NCBI RefSeq assembly: GCF_014250515.1
Contig: NZ_CP060202.1
Coordinates: 4,447,072-4,511,071 of the forward strand
Reading direction: 5' to 3'
Length of the DNA stretch: 64,000 nucleotides
Source of the DNA: Hymenobacter sediminicola
GTDB lineage: Bacteria > Bacteroidota > Bacteroidia > Cytophagales > Hymenobacteraceae
The translations under genes and the position numbers were made by a program. Under the pieces are notes generated by a model. The model saw only the letters and a list, made by a program, of their open reading frames with translations. It searched no databases and was not told the DNA's origin. Shown piece after piece: positions 41,373-50,120 of the stretch. The first letter of the stretch is position 1, and each line of letters begins with the position of its first letter.

Positions 41373-42452
41373 TTATTGGTCAAAGTCCACGCACACCTTT
41401 TCGGAGGTGGGCCGTGCTTGGCAAGAGAGTACATAGCCCTTCGCTACTTCGGTGTCGGAGAGGGAATAGTTCACGTCCATTTCCACAGTGCCTTCCGTCA
41501 CGCGGCAGCGGCAGGTACTGCACATGCCGTTTTTGCAGGAGTAGGGCGCATCGGCACCGGTTTCCAATAGGGCATCCAGAATGGTGTCGCCGTAGTACGA
41601 CATTTCCAGCACGCGCTTGGTGCCTTCTAGCTGCACGGTTACCTGGCTGTGCTTGTCGTCTTCGCCAGCGGGGCGCTGGGCCTGGCGGGCGGCGGCGCGC
41701 TGGGCACTGCCGGCCGAGGCAAACATCTCGAAGTGGATCTTCTCGGGGGCTACTCCGGCCTCAGTCAGCACGTCCTTCACGTCATTGATCATCTCCTCCG
41801 GGCCGCAGATAAATGCCTCATCAATCTCGCTGGCGGGCACTATCTTCTGCAGAAACAGGCGGGCTTTTTCGGCGTTGATCCGGCCGAACAGCAGGTCGGT
41901 GTCGCCCTGTTCGCGGCTGAGGATGTGGTACACGCTGAGGCGGTCCACGAACTTGTTTTTCAAGGCCTCAATTTCCTCTTTGAAGATGATGGAGTTGCGG
42001 CCCCGGTTGCCGTAAATCAGGTACACTTGGCTGTTGGGCTCGGTCAGCAGCACCGTCTTGACGATGGACATGACCGGCGTAATGCCTGAGCCTGCCGCAA
42101 ACATCACATAAAGCTTTTGCTGCTCTGGGTGCAGCTCGGTGTAGAAATGGCCCATCGGCGGCATCACCTCCAGCTCCTCTCCTACCCGTAACGTCTCTAC
42201 CGCCAGCGAAGAAAACCGGCCTTCCGGCACTTTCTTGATGGCCACGCGCCACTCATTATCGAGCGGGCTGCTGCAGATAGAATACGAGCGGCGTAGCTCC
42301 TCGCCGTCATGGTCGCGGCGGAACGTGAGGTACTGGCCTTGCGTGAATTTGAACGTCTCGCGTAGGTCGGCGGGCACATCCAGGGATACGCTCACGCAGT
42401 CCGGGGTTTCCCGAACGATGCTCTTGATTTTGACTTTATGAAAACGGCTCAT
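41373..42452 (-). CDS. paaE: PaaE, ferredoxin reductase subunit of the epoxidase system
   Basis: 359 residues. FAD-binding domain (RRSYSICSSP, about 55-64), NAD-binding domain (MFAAGSGITPVMSIV, about 117) and a C-terminal plant-type [2Fe-2S] ferredoxin with CKNGMCSTCRCRV (about 310-322) and a last Cys near 350. Carries electrons from NADPH to PaaA. Three bases after the tetR gene, so clearly co-transcribed. Confidence 0.95.
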   Translation of the reverse strand: MSRFHKVKIKSIVRETPDCVSVSLDVPADLRETFKFTQGQYLTFRRDHDGEELRRSYSICSSPLDNEWRVAIKKVPEGRFSSLAVETLRVGEELEVMPPMGHFYTELHPEQQKLYVMFAAGSGITPVMSIVKTVLLTEPNSQVYLIYGNRGRNSIIFKEEIEALKNKFVDRLSVYHILSREQGDTDLLFGRINAEKARLFLQKIVPASEIDEAFICGPEEMINDVKDVLTEAGVAPEKIHFEMFASAGSAQRAAARQAQRPAGEDDKHSQVTVQLEGTKRVLEMSYYGDTILDALLETGADAPYSCKNGMCSTCRCRVTEGTVEMDVNYSLSDTEVAKGYVLSCQARPTSEKVCVDFDQ

Positions 42453-42455
42453 CGG

Positions 42456-43040
42456 TTACTTCTTTTCCAGCCCGGTGAGGAGCATGGTGATAATATTGGC
42501 TTCCAGCTCTTCGGCGGAAAGCTCACGGCCGGGGCGGTACCACAGCTCCACCCAGCGTACCGCCGAGAGAATCGTGAACAACGCCACCGACACATTCACA
42601 GGCTGAAATTCGCTGGCTGCAATGCCCTGTTCAATGAGAGTCGCGAAGCCTTTCTCATACTGTTTGCGGGCCTGCTTGAACTCCGTTAGGGCTGGTTCGC
42701 GCAAGTATTTCCAGTCGTGGTTAGCTACTGATACGGCCGCACCATCCTCAATCATGAGGCGGATATGCAGCCGGATCAGCGCCTTGATCTTTTCGCCGTG
42801 TGCGGCCTGGGTTGCTTCAATTTCGGCGAGTTGGGAAATGTAAATGCCTGATATGCGGAAGCAGATCAGCTCCAGAATTTCGTCCTTAGACTTGATGTGG
42901 TTGTACATGCTGGCCGCCTCAATGCCTACTTCGCTGGCCAAATCACGCATGGAGGTGCCACCAAAGCCTTTTTGCTTGAACAACTTGGCGGCTTCGTCCA
43001 GAATAAGCTGACGTTTGTTGACTTTACGCGTCGGAATCAT
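42456..43040 (-). CDS. TetR-family regulator of the phenylacetate regulon (PaaR-like)
   Basis: 194 residues. HTH at about 10-55: ILDEAAKLFKQKGFGGTSMR, DLASEVGIEAASMYNHIKSK. The C-terminal ligand domain is helical, with a well-conserved WVELWYRPGRELS near the end. Position inside the regulon and palindromic sites at both promoters suggest it represses them until phenylacetyl-CoA is bound, as PaaR does. Ligand is inferred. Confidence 0.85.
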   Translation of the reverse strand: MIPTRKVNKRQLILDEAAKLFKQKGFGGTSMRDLASEVGIEAASMYNHIKSKDEILELICFRISGIYISQLAEIEATQAAHGEKIKALIRLHIRLMIEDGAAVSVANHDWKYLREPALTEFKQARKQYEKGFATLIEQGIAASEFQPVNVSVALFTILSAVRWVELWYRPGRELSAEELEANIITMLLTGLEKK

Positions 43041-43082
43041 AGGTGGGAGGTAGAAGGTCAGGAGCAGGTGGCTAACGGCCTT

Positions 43083-44423
43083 CTAAAGATTGCGCAAATC
43101 TTTGACGCGGCTGAGTTTGCCGCCTTCACTACGCGGCAACTGCCCAAAGCCCAGCAGCGTCACTTTCATGCTCAGGCCAATGTTATCCTTGATTTTCTTG
43201 GCAAATGCGCCCTTCAACGTCTTCAGGCACTCGTGCTGCTGCACTATATCGTCGGATAGGCTTTCTAGGCCCAGTTCCCGCATTAGCACTTCGTCGATTT
43301 CCACATTCACTTCTACCTCATCCATGCTGCCGCGGCGCGAAGCCACCACCTGATAATAGGGGCTTACGTTTTCGAGGCTGTTGATGATGTCTTCAACCTG
43401 CGTGTGAAAGAAATTGACGCCCCGGATGATGAGCATATCGTCGGCGCGGCCCCGAATAGGACCCATCTTGACGTGGGTACGCTTATGGGAATGCTCGTAA
43501 TAGATGTTGGTGATGTCGCCGGTCCAGTAGCGCAGAATGGGCATGGCCTTTTTGGTGAGCGTCGTGAGTACCAGCACACCCATCTCTCCCTCCGCTACCG
43601 GCTCCCCGGTCTCCTGATGCACAATTTCGGGGTAGAAATGGTCTTCCCATATGTAGCTGCCCGTGCCTTGCTCATCCACATCCTCCTGCGATACGCCCGG
43701 TCCCATGATTTCGCTCAAACCGTAGATGTTAGAGGCCCGCACGTTCAAACCTTGCTGTATCTGCCCCCGGATGGCCTCGCTCCATGGCTCGGCCCCCAGC
43801 ACCGCAAACTGCAGATTAATTGCATCCAGCGGAATACTGCGGCGCTTCAACTCCTCGGCCAACACCTGCGCATAGGAAGGCGTGGCGCAGATAACTTCCG
43901 GTTGAAAATCCTGCAGCAACTGCAGTTGCCGGTCTGTGCTGCCCCCCGATATGGGAATCACCGTCATACCAAGCTTTTCAGCTCCGTAATGAATTCCCAT
44001 ACCACCCGTAAACAGGCCGTAGCCGTAGGCATTCTGCATCTTCATGCCCGGCCGGCAACCGGCCGCGGCCAAAGAGCGGGCTACAACTTCCGAGAAAATC
44101 TCTAGGTCGGCGGCGGTATAGCCACCTACTGTGGCTTTACCGGTAGTACCGCTTGAGCAGTGCAGACGCGCCACCTCCGGCTGAGGCACAGCAAACAGCC
44201 CAAAAGGATAGTTATTCCGGAAGTCAGATTTCTTGGTAAAACCAAGCTTTGGCAGCTCCTCCAGCCCCTTGAACGTTGCCGGGTTGACTCCCAGCGCATC
44301 AAACTTCTGCTGATAGAACGGCACACGCTGATAGACATACGCTACCTGCTCTTTCAGACGAGTATTTTGTAAGGCTCGGAGTTGTGGCAGCGGCAGGCGC
44401 TCTATGTCAGGATTGAACAGCAT
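43083..44423 (-). CDS. paaK: PaaK, phenylacetate-CoA ligase
   Basis: 446 residues. ANL family with the PaaK-type P-loop LHCSSGTTGKATVGGYT (about 88-104), YGLFTGGMGIHYGAEKLG (about 134), EPWSEAIRGQIQ and the C-terminal AMP-binding hinge GRADDMLIIRGVNFF (about 330). Activates phenylacetate with ATP and CoA, the first step. First gene of the minus-strand regulon; a promoter with operator lies upstream. Confidence 0.95.
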   Translation of the reverse strand: MLFNPDIERLPLPQLRALQNTRLKEQVAYVYQRVPFYQQKFDALGVNPATFKGLEELPKLGFTKKSDFRNNYPFGLFAVPQPEVARLHCSSGTTGKATVGGYTAADLEIFSEVVARSLAAAGCRPGMKMQNAYGYGLFTGGMGIHYGAEKLGMTVIPISGGSTDRQLQLLQDFQPEVICATPSYAQVLAEELKRRSIPLDAINLQFAVLGAEPWSEAIRGQIQQGLNVRASNIYGLSEIMGPGVSQEDVDEQGTGSYIWEDHFYPEIVHQETGEPVAEGEMGVLVLTTLTKKAMPILRYWTGDITNIYYEHSHKRTHVKMGPIRGRADDMLIIRGVNFFHTQVEDIINSLENVSPYYQVVASRRGSMDEVEVNVEIDEVLMRELGLESLSDDIVQQHECLKTLKGAFAKKIKDNIGLSMKVTLLGFGQLPRSEGGKLSRVKDLRNL

Positions 44424-44451
44424 AAGGGCGGATTCAAAAGGAACTGTTAGT

Positions 44452-44493
44452 TAAAGGTAAAAACAAGTAACCGCAGAAACAAACGTTTGTTAG
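44452..44493 (-). promoter_or_regulatory. paaK promoter overlapped by a PaaR-like site
   Basis: On the minus strand TTTG (44480-44483 on the plus strand as CAAA) is 20 bases ahead of TACCTTTA (44452-44459), close to the TTTG/TAnnTTTG consensus. The palindrome CAAACGTTTGTTAG (44480-44493) covers the -33 element, so binding would repress. A half site GTTAGTTAA follows at 44446. Confidence 0.65.
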
Positions 44494-45135
44494 TTTGTGT
44501 AGTTTTTTGCCTTGAATCTTATTTACTTCAGACAACTACATACTCAGCAGGAAAATAATATCTCTCAATATCTTCTGAAATACAGCACATTGAGTGAACA
44601 CTAACCTAAAAAAAGCAAACACTCACTAGTATTCTAAAATGTTTGCTTAATATTGTCCCGTCATCAGGCAGCTAATCCCCCCGGCTATCTGATGGCCAAT
44701 TCCCACGCCCCGTTTACCAGATGAACTCCCACCCCATCTGGCCCCCTGTTCTTCGATGACCTTCCGGTTTCGAAAATCCCACCCCGGCCGAACCAGTCTA
44801 ACTGGTTCGGCCGGTTTGCGTTTGGCGTTTTTACTCGCCCCGCCCATCTGGGCGCTATTTGGCTGTTTAAGCACTTCGCTTTGATGTGAGTACTTACCAA
44901 CCGTAGGCAGGCAATTGCCAGAAATTTGACGGAGTACCTTTCTCGTGTTATTGCTTACCGTGCAGCAGTATGGACATAGCTACACTAGCGCGCTTCCAGG
45001 CAACTGGTTTTGCTCCGGATATGACACTGCTATATAGAGTCCTTAAATTATTTTTTCGGGTATGATAAATCCAATTGTAGAAGTAGTGGCGTAAGTGATG
45101 TCAAATAACCCACTCAACTGCTTCTACTACTTGTC
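44494..45135. other. long intergenic region with a strong hairpin, no sure gene
   Basis: 642 bases between paaK and the fasciclin gene. Two overlapping minus-strand frames of 71-75 codons (44647-44900) are open but unconvincing. CCGGCCGAACCAGT (44784-44797) and its complement (44801-44814) form a perfect 14-base stem with a CTA loop, possibly part of a small RNA or a dispersed repeat. The rest is AT-rich. Confidence 0.45.
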
Positions 45136-45708
45136 ATGAAAAAAAATCTGCTTTCCCTCGCTCTGATGGCGCTATTAGGCGCTGCTTCTGTTTCCACAGC
45201 CTCTGCCCAGGCCAGCATGACACCCGGCACCGTGCAAGTAGGTGGCCAGGCTATGTATCCGAATAAGAACATTGTGGAGAATGCTGTTAACTCTGCCGAC
45301 CACAAGACCTTGGTGGCTGCGGTGAAGGCAGCCGGCCTTGTTGAAACGCTGCAAGGCAAAGGCCCTTTCACTGTTTTTGCTCCTACTGACGCGGCTTTTA
45401 CCGCCCTGCCAGCTGGCACCGTAGAAACACTGGTGAAGCCAGAAAACAAACCTACTCTTACCAAAATCCTCACCTACCACGTAGTAGCCGGCAACATGAC
45501 AGCCGATAAGATTATGGCAGCCATTAAGGGGGGCAAGGGCACGGCCACACTCAAAACAGTGAGTGGCGGCACTCTAAAAGCTATGATGAACGGCCCCAAG
45601 AACGTAGTGCTGGTAGACGAGAAAGGTGGTGTTTCTACTATCTCTACCTACGATGTCATCCAGAGCAACGGCGTGATTCACGTAATTGACAAGGTGCTGA
45701 TGCCTTAG
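45136..45708 (+). CDS. secreted fasciclin-domain protein
   Basis: 190 residues. Signal peptide (LLSLALMALLGAASVSTASA, cleavage near 25). One fasciclin/BIgH3 domain (about 45-188): TLVAAVKAAGLVETLQGKGP, FTVFAPTDAAFTALPAG (H1 motif), LTYHVVAGNMTADKI and NGVIHVIDKVLMP (H2 motif). Probably an adhesion or matrix protein in the periplasm or at the surface. Single gene with its own terminator. Confidence 0.93.
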   Translation: MKKNLLSLALMALLGAASVSTASAQASMTPGTVQVGGQAMYPNKNIVENAVNSADHKTLVAAVKAAGLVETLQGKGPFTVFAPTDAAFTALPAGTVETLVKPENKPTLTKILTYHVVAGNMTADKIMAAIKGGKGTATLKTVSGGTLKAMMNGPKNVVLVDEKGGVSTISTYDVIQSNGVIHVIDKVLMP

Positions 45709-45735
45709 TGCATTACACACAGCTTAATCAGATCA

Positions 45736-45768
45736 GAAAAGGTGGCCTCTAATAGGGTCACCTTTTTT
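45736..45768. terminator. terminator of the fasciclin gene
   Basis: AAAAGGTG and CACCTTTT arms with further imperfect pairs and a T run; lies between convergent genes. Confidence 0.75.
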
Positions 45769-45785
45769 GTTATGGGTAGTCGGTA

Positions 45786-46925
45786 CTAAGGACAATTTTG
45801 CCGCCGGGCTTCGTCGGCGTATACGTAGCCCAGACGCACAGCGCGGCGGAAAAACTCGCAAGCAGCTGGCGCATTTCCCTCCTGCTGTGCTACCCGGCCC
45901 AACAGGAAATGGACTTGGCCATTCTGGGGGTTGGCTTCCAACACATGCCGATAATCGAGACGTGCCTGCGCTAAGTCCTGCAGCTTATAATAGGCCAGCC
46001 CACGGTATGTCAGGTACTTTATCGGCAGCGGCTTGCCCGATTCGGCTCGTTGCCGCAGGCCCACGGAAAGGTCGTGGATAGCCTGCGAGAATCTTTGCTG
46101 CTCAAACAGCCGCACTTCGCCACGAGCCAGCCACGCACCACTTTGTGTTGAGTCGAGGGCTAGCGCGTAGGTGAGGCTCTGTTCGGCAGCATCCGCCTCC
46201 CCGAGTCCCGCCTGGCACTGGCCCAACCGGAACAGCAGCCGTGCCCGCTCGGTAGCCTGTTCGGTACCGGTGAGGGCAGCCAAATAATCTTCCTGTGCCG
46301 CTTTATAATTGCGGTTGACCAGTTGCTCTATTGTTGCACGGCGACGCAATGCTTCCTTGTAGTTGGGCTTAAAGCGAAGCGCTTCCGTGAAATACGCATG
46401 CGCCGTTTCCCACTTCTGTTTCCCATATGCCTGCAAGCCGTCTTCATAGTTACTCACTGCCGTAACGTGGTCCATGGTGAGCTTCACCGTCAGCACAAAT
46501 AGCAGCAGCCCAGCCAGCAACCCGAATGTTAGCAGATAGTCGCGGCGGGTAAATTTGCGCTGCCGCACAATAGGGCGGTAATGCCGCTCGGCAGAACCTG
46601 CCGGAGGCCGTGTGCGCAGGGGCGCAGGTGGGGGCATTGGCACCCCATACAAATGCTGTGTAGAAGTTTGGTACTGCTGCTGGCGTACAGCCTCCGCCGC
46701 CCGCAACGCCGCCACCCGTAGTTGATGGTCGTAGGAGGCTCGTCGTGCCGGGTCATTCAGTACCCGGTATGCGGCCGTTACTGCCTTGAACCGCTCCTCA
46801 TACAAACGGCTGCCGCCATGCTTATCCGGATGCAATTCTATAGCCAGCTGCTTGTACGCCCGCTTGATGTCGTGCGGTGTGGCAGTGGCGGCTACGCCTA
46901 ATATCTGGTAATGGGTTTGAATCAA
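45786..46925 (-). CDS. membrane J-domain protein with TPR repeats
   Basis: 379 residues. N-terminal DnaJ domain with the HPD signature in IELHPDKHGG (about 30-39). A single transmembrane helix at about 128-148 (YLLTFGLLAGLLLFVLTVKL), then TPR repeats to the end (about 155-375). The J-domain should work with DnaK in the cytosol while the TPRs lie beyond the membrane. Client unknown. No operon partner. Confidence 0.88.
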   Translation of the reverse strand: MIQTHYQILGVAATATPHDIKRAYKQLAIELHPDKHGGSRLYEERFKAVTAAYRVLNDPARRASYDHQLRVAALRAAEAVRQQQYQTSTQHLYGVPMPPPAPLRTRPPAGSAERHYRPIVRQRKFTRRDYLLTFGLLAGLLLFVLTVKLTMDHVTAVSNYEDGLQAYGKQKWETAHAYFTEALRFKPNYKEALRRRATIEQLVNRNYKAAQEDYLAALTGTEQATERARLLFRLGQCQAGLGEADAAEQSLTYALALDSTQSGAWLARGEVRLFEQQRFSQAIHDLSVGLRQRAESGKPLPIKYLTYRGLAYYKLQDLAQARLDYRHVLEANPQNGQVHFLLGRVAQQEGNAPAACEFFRRAVRLGYVYADEARRQNCP

Positions 46926-47073
46926 AATGCGGTAGATTACGGGTAAAAATACGGTAGATTCCAGACACAGTCCCGCATTTTCCGTATGAACTGGCTATCC
47001 GAAAATTCGGTTTCTCACCTGCTTTTCGGATGATACTCTGGTAACATTGTTTTCCGCAAATCCTCTCCCACCT

Positions 47074-47460
47074 ATGGGCATTTTCACTGACGAAGACGAC
47101 GCAAGCAAGACGCCCCGAACCGATAATATCATCGGCAACCTGAAAGGTTACCTTGATACCCGCATCGACCTAGTCCGCCTAGAAGTGCAGGAAAAGGTGA
47201 AAAGCGCTTTCGTTGGCACTCTGCACGGTGTGGCGCTAGCTGCCATCGGGCTGTTCTTCTTCCTCTTCCTGAACATTTTTATTGGCTTGCTGCTCAACGA
47301 AAAGTTAGATAGCACTTATTGGGGCTTCGGCATTCTGGCGGGGTTCTATCTGGTGCTGTTGATTATTTTTCTGGTCGGTGTTGATAAGAAAGCTTTTCAG
47401 GGGCTTGCTGATAAAACGCTGGACAATACCATTTACAAATCCGACAAACGTCAAGCCTAA
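47074..47460 (+). CDS. phage-holin-family membrane protein (DUF1469-type)
   Basis: 128 residues from ATG 47074. Amphipathic N-terminus (LKGYLDTRIDLVRLEVQEKV), two transmembrane helices (ALAAIGLFFFLFLNIFIGLLL and WGFGILAGFYLVLLIIFLVG) with a short loop. Despite the family name these are chromosomal membrane proteins of unknown function in Bacteroidota. Followed after 6 bases by a partner gene and then ggpS, one transcript. Confidence 0.82.
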   Translation: MGIFTDEDDASKTPRTDNIIGNLKGYLDTRIDLVRLEVQEKVKSAFVGTLHGVALAAIGLFFFLFLNIFIGLLLNEKLDSTYWGFGILAGFYLVLLIIFLVGVDKKAFQGLADKTLDNTIYKSDKRQA

Positions 47461-47466
47461 TCTAAT

Positions 47467-48174
47467 ATGGCCGAACTGACTAACCCGCTGTTTGAAGGCG
47501 AAAAGGAGTTTCTGGAGCGTCAGAAACTGGAATATGAGCGCGCGTTGCTAGGCGATGTGGAGGAAATAAAAGAGAAAACGCAACAGGTAAGCAAGTACGT
47601 AGCCATTGGTGCCGGTGTACTGGGCGGCATCTGGCTTCTATCGAAGGCGTTTGGCTCATCAAAAAAGCCCCAGCGTGAGCTAGCAGGAGGTTCTCGCCCT
47701 CGCCGGACACTACGCAAGGCACATACCACCGCTACCGACGTAGCCTCGAGTGACGACCTGGGGTTTGGCGTGGGCCAGCATCATGCTGACCGGGGCCAAC
47801 AGCATGCTTCGCACGAACGGGTGCACATCGCCCCCGACGTATATCATGCCAGCGCCCTAAGCTCCGACGACCCATTCGAACCGGTGAATGCAGGCGCTAT
47901 GCCCATGTCGCGGCCCGTGACCGTGTCCCATTCAGACGAGGCTTCGTCCATCATGGCCTCAGCATTCCGCTCGTTTCTGCAGTCTGACACGGGCAAGATG
48001 TTGGTAGCGCAGGCTACAGCGGTATTGATGGCAGTAGTTGCCAAAAAGATGAGTGAGTATTTGCCGATGATCAAAAATCCCGACCTTGCGACTTCTCCAA
48101 CGGAGCCGGAAACCCGGGACATCGACTTTACCTATCACCACGACGACGCGAATGCGCCTCACCAGCCTCTATGA
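47467..48174 (+). CDS. hypothetical protein partnered with the holin-like gene
   Basis: 235 residues. Acidic helical start (EKEFLERQKLEYERALLGD), one transmembrane helix (YVAIGAGVLGGIWLLSKAFG, about 44-62), a His/Ser/Asp-rich linker (about 85-150) and a second hydrophobic helix (MLVAQATAVLMAVVAKKM, about 180-197). Similar proteins follow the DUF1469 gene in related genomes. Its 3' end overlaps the next gene by 23 bases. Confidence 0.7.
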   Translation: MAELTNPLFEGEKEFLERQKLEYERALLGDVEEIKEKTQQVSKYVAIGAGVLGGIWLLSKAFGSSKKPQRELAGGSRPRRTLRKAHTTATDVASSDDLGFGVGQHHADRGQQHASHERVHIAPDVYHASALSSDDPFEPVNAGAMPMSRPVTVSHSDEASSIMASAFRSFLQSDTGKMLVAQATAVLMAVVAKKMSEYLPMIKNPDLATSPTEPETRDIDFTYHHDDANAPHQPL

Positions 48175-48934
48175 TGGCCTTAGCAAACGCCGAACGCATG
48201 GCCGCAAAGCCTTAGCGGTTCTGCTCGACCCCGATAATCTGGACGAAGCAGGTTGCCGGCGTTTGCTGGAGCTGAGCGAGACTCATCCAATAGACTACTT
48301 TTTTGTGGGTGGCAGCTTGGTGATGACGACTCACCAGGCTGCCCTCATTCGTTTACTAAAGGAGCATTCAGCAGTGCCTGTGCTGCTGTTTCCCAGCCAC
48401 AGCTTGCACCTCGACCCCCAGGCTGATGGTATCCTGTTGCTCTCCCTGATTTCGGGTCGCAACCCTGAATTCCTGATTGGGCAGCACGTAATTGCGGCGC
48501 CCTTGCTACGCCAGAGCAATCTTCAGATCCTGCCAACCGGCTATATGCTGGTTGACACGGGCCGCCAGACGACAGCCAGCTACGTAAGTGGCACTACTCC
48601 TCTTCCCTACGACAAGCCTTCTATTGCGGCCTGCACTGCTATGGCGGGCGAGCAGCTTGGTTTACGTCTTATCTACTTAGATGGGGGCAGCGGGGCCATG
48701 TATCCGGTATCAACGGCCATGATTCGGGCCGTACGCCAAGCCATTGAGGTACCGCTCGTTGTTGGAGGAGGCATCAATACGGCAGATAAGGCTCAGGCGG
48801 CTCTGGAAGCCGGTGCCGACGTTATTGTAGTAGGCAACCAGATTGAGAAAACGCCCGAGTTCTTAGGAGAGGTTTCCCGTGTGGTGCAAGCTTTCAATAC
48901 CGTGTCTGATGCTGTAGCGCATAAGTCCTCTTGA
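48152..48934 (+). CDS. geranylgeranylglyceryl/heptaprenylglyceryl phosphate synthase family protein
   Basis: 260 residues from ATG 48152 (an upstream frame to 48086 is inside the previous gene). TIM-barrel with the PcrB/GGGPS landmarks ALAVLLDPDNLDE (about 20-32), YFFVGGSLVMTT, GYMLVDTGRQTT, YLDGGSGAMYPV (about 172-183) and PLVVGGGINTADKA (about 200-213). Couples a polyprenyl diphosphate to sn-glycerol-1-phosphate; in Bacteroidota the product and role are less certain than in archaea. Confidence 0.9.
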   Translation: MRLTSLYDGLSKRRTHGRKALAVLLDPDNLDEAGCRRLLELSETHPIDYFFVGGSLVMTTHQAALIRLLKEHSAVPVLLFPSHSLHLDPQADGILLLSLISGRNPEFLIGQHVIAAPLLRQSNLQILPTGYMLVDTGRQTTASYVSGTTPLPYDKPSIAACTAMAGEQLGLRLIYLDGGSGAMYPVSTAMIRAVRQAIEVPLVVGGGINTADKAQAALEAGADVIVVGNQIEKTPEFLGEVSRVVQAFNTVSDAVAHKSS

Positions 48935-48956
48935 TCTTTGCCGCAAGCATTTTAGT

Positions 48957-49009
48957 CAACAACAGCAACGCCCCGCACTACTAGGTAGTGCGGGGCGTTG
49001 CTGTTGTTG
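48957..49009. terminator. very long perfect hairpin terminator
   Basis: Two 25-base arms (48957-48981 and 48985-49009) are perfect complements around a TAG loop. It separates the GGGPS gene from the convergent araC-type gene. Confidence 0.88.
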
Positions 49010-49038
49010 GCTGATCGGCAGGTAATATCGATGCGGTG

Positions 49039-49962
49039 CTAGATATTCATTGCCGACTCGCGGCGGCGCATCTTACCGGCCGGAATACCGAACATCATCT
49101 TGAAGCGGCGGCAGAAGTAAGCCGTGTCTTTGTAGCCCACTTCCTTACCAATGTCTCGGATGCTCTTTTTGGTGGTGCGCAGCAGGAATACAGCCCGCTC
49201 CATACGCTGGTACTCGATGTAGTCCTGCGGATTGATGCCAGTCAGCATTTTGAAGTACTGGCCCACATAATCCTCACTCACGTTGGCCACGTTGCTGAGC
49301 ACCTTGTTGGACAGGTCGCCGCCGATGTTCTCCTTGATGTAGTTGAATAGATCAATAAGGCGCGGATCTTTGAAGTAGGTGCTGTTTGTAGCCAACTGCT
49401 CTACAAACATCTTGTTTTTCAGGATGTAGCGCACAATTTCGACCACCAGATTCTCGGTGTAAATCGTAATCAGCCGCTCACGGCCTGGCAGCTCCTGCAG
49501 GCTCTCTTCTACCACCTTGATAACCAGGTTTGCCAGTTTCGAATTGTTCGAAATCAGGAAAGCCGGCACATCAAGCGAGGCAAAGAAGTTTACGGAATCA
49601 AATACTTTGGCCTCGAAGCTTACGAAGGAATGGCTTTCCTCAGCATCTCCGATGAGGTCGAGGTCGGAATTAGAATGGAAGAACTTGTCTTTGTTGCTGA
49701 TCAGGTCATCGTTGGTGATAACCTTGCCTGACGACTCGCCATAGTTCACCTTGGTAGCACGACCACCCGGGATGAACAGCATCTCGCCTTCTTCCACTAC
49801 CTGCTCCTCTTCACCAAACGTAATACGGCCCTTGTGCAGCAAAATGAGGTTGTTGCCGACATCATAAGAGTTGCGTACTGTGAATGGCTGTTGCAGTACT
49901 AAATTTTTTGCTTTGATGTAGCGCACACCAAGCGACTCTATCACTTTATTGTAATCTTCCAT
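49039..49962 (-). CDS. AraC-family transcriptional regulator with cupin-like sensor
   Basis: 307 residues. N-terminal cupin-like domain (about 20-110: TVRNSYDVGNNLILLHKGRI, EGEMLFIPGGRATKVNYG). C-terminal AraC HTH pair (about 205-300): LSNKVLSNVANVSEDYVGQY and SIRDIGKEVGYKDTAYFCRRF. The middle has no known ligand pocket. A very conserved type in Cytophagales near core genes; its targets are unknown. Single-gene unit. Confidence 0.88.
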   Translation of the reverse strand: MEDYNKVIESLGVRYIKAKNLVLQQPFTVRNSYDVGNNLILLHKGRITFGEEEQVVEEGEMLFIPGGRATKVNYGESSGKVITNDDLISNKDKFFHSNSDLDLIGDAEESHSFVSFEAKVFDSVNFFASLDVPAFLISNNSKLANLVIKVVEESLQELPGRERLITIYTENLVVEIVRYILKNKMFVEQLATNSTYFKDPRLIDLFNYIKENIGGDLSNKVLSNVANVSEDYVGQYFKMLTGINPQDYIEYQRMERAVFLLRTTKKSIRDIGKEVGYKDTAYFCRRFKMMFGIPAGKMRRRESAMNI

Positions 49963-50057
49963 CTTCCAGGGGTGGTTTGCGTCCTTTGGTAAGTCCGGTG
50001 AACGGGGTGGCCGGACTTATGTAATGCAAATTAAGATATAAAAATTCACAAAAACGA

Positions 50058-50086
50058 AAAACCCAGCCGAATAGTGGCTGGGTTTT
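50058..50086. terminator. terminator of the acyl-CoA dehydrogenase gene
   Basis: AAAACCCAGCC and GGCTGGGTTTT, an 11-base perfect stem, 35 bases after the end of the gene on the minus strand. Confidence 0.8.
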
Positions 50087-50120
50087 GTGCAATAGTTCTG
50101 ACTTTTAGGCTATTCGCCTT

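Noticed and set aside
44647..44900. Two overlapping minus-strand small frames
   Set aside because: They share the same DNA in different frames, lack a promoter-like element and show no family features; treated as non-coding until shown otherwise.
47074..47460. Holin-like gene as a sign of a second prophage
   Set aside because: The DUF1469 family is a common chromosomal membrane family in Bacteroidota, and no phage genes are near.
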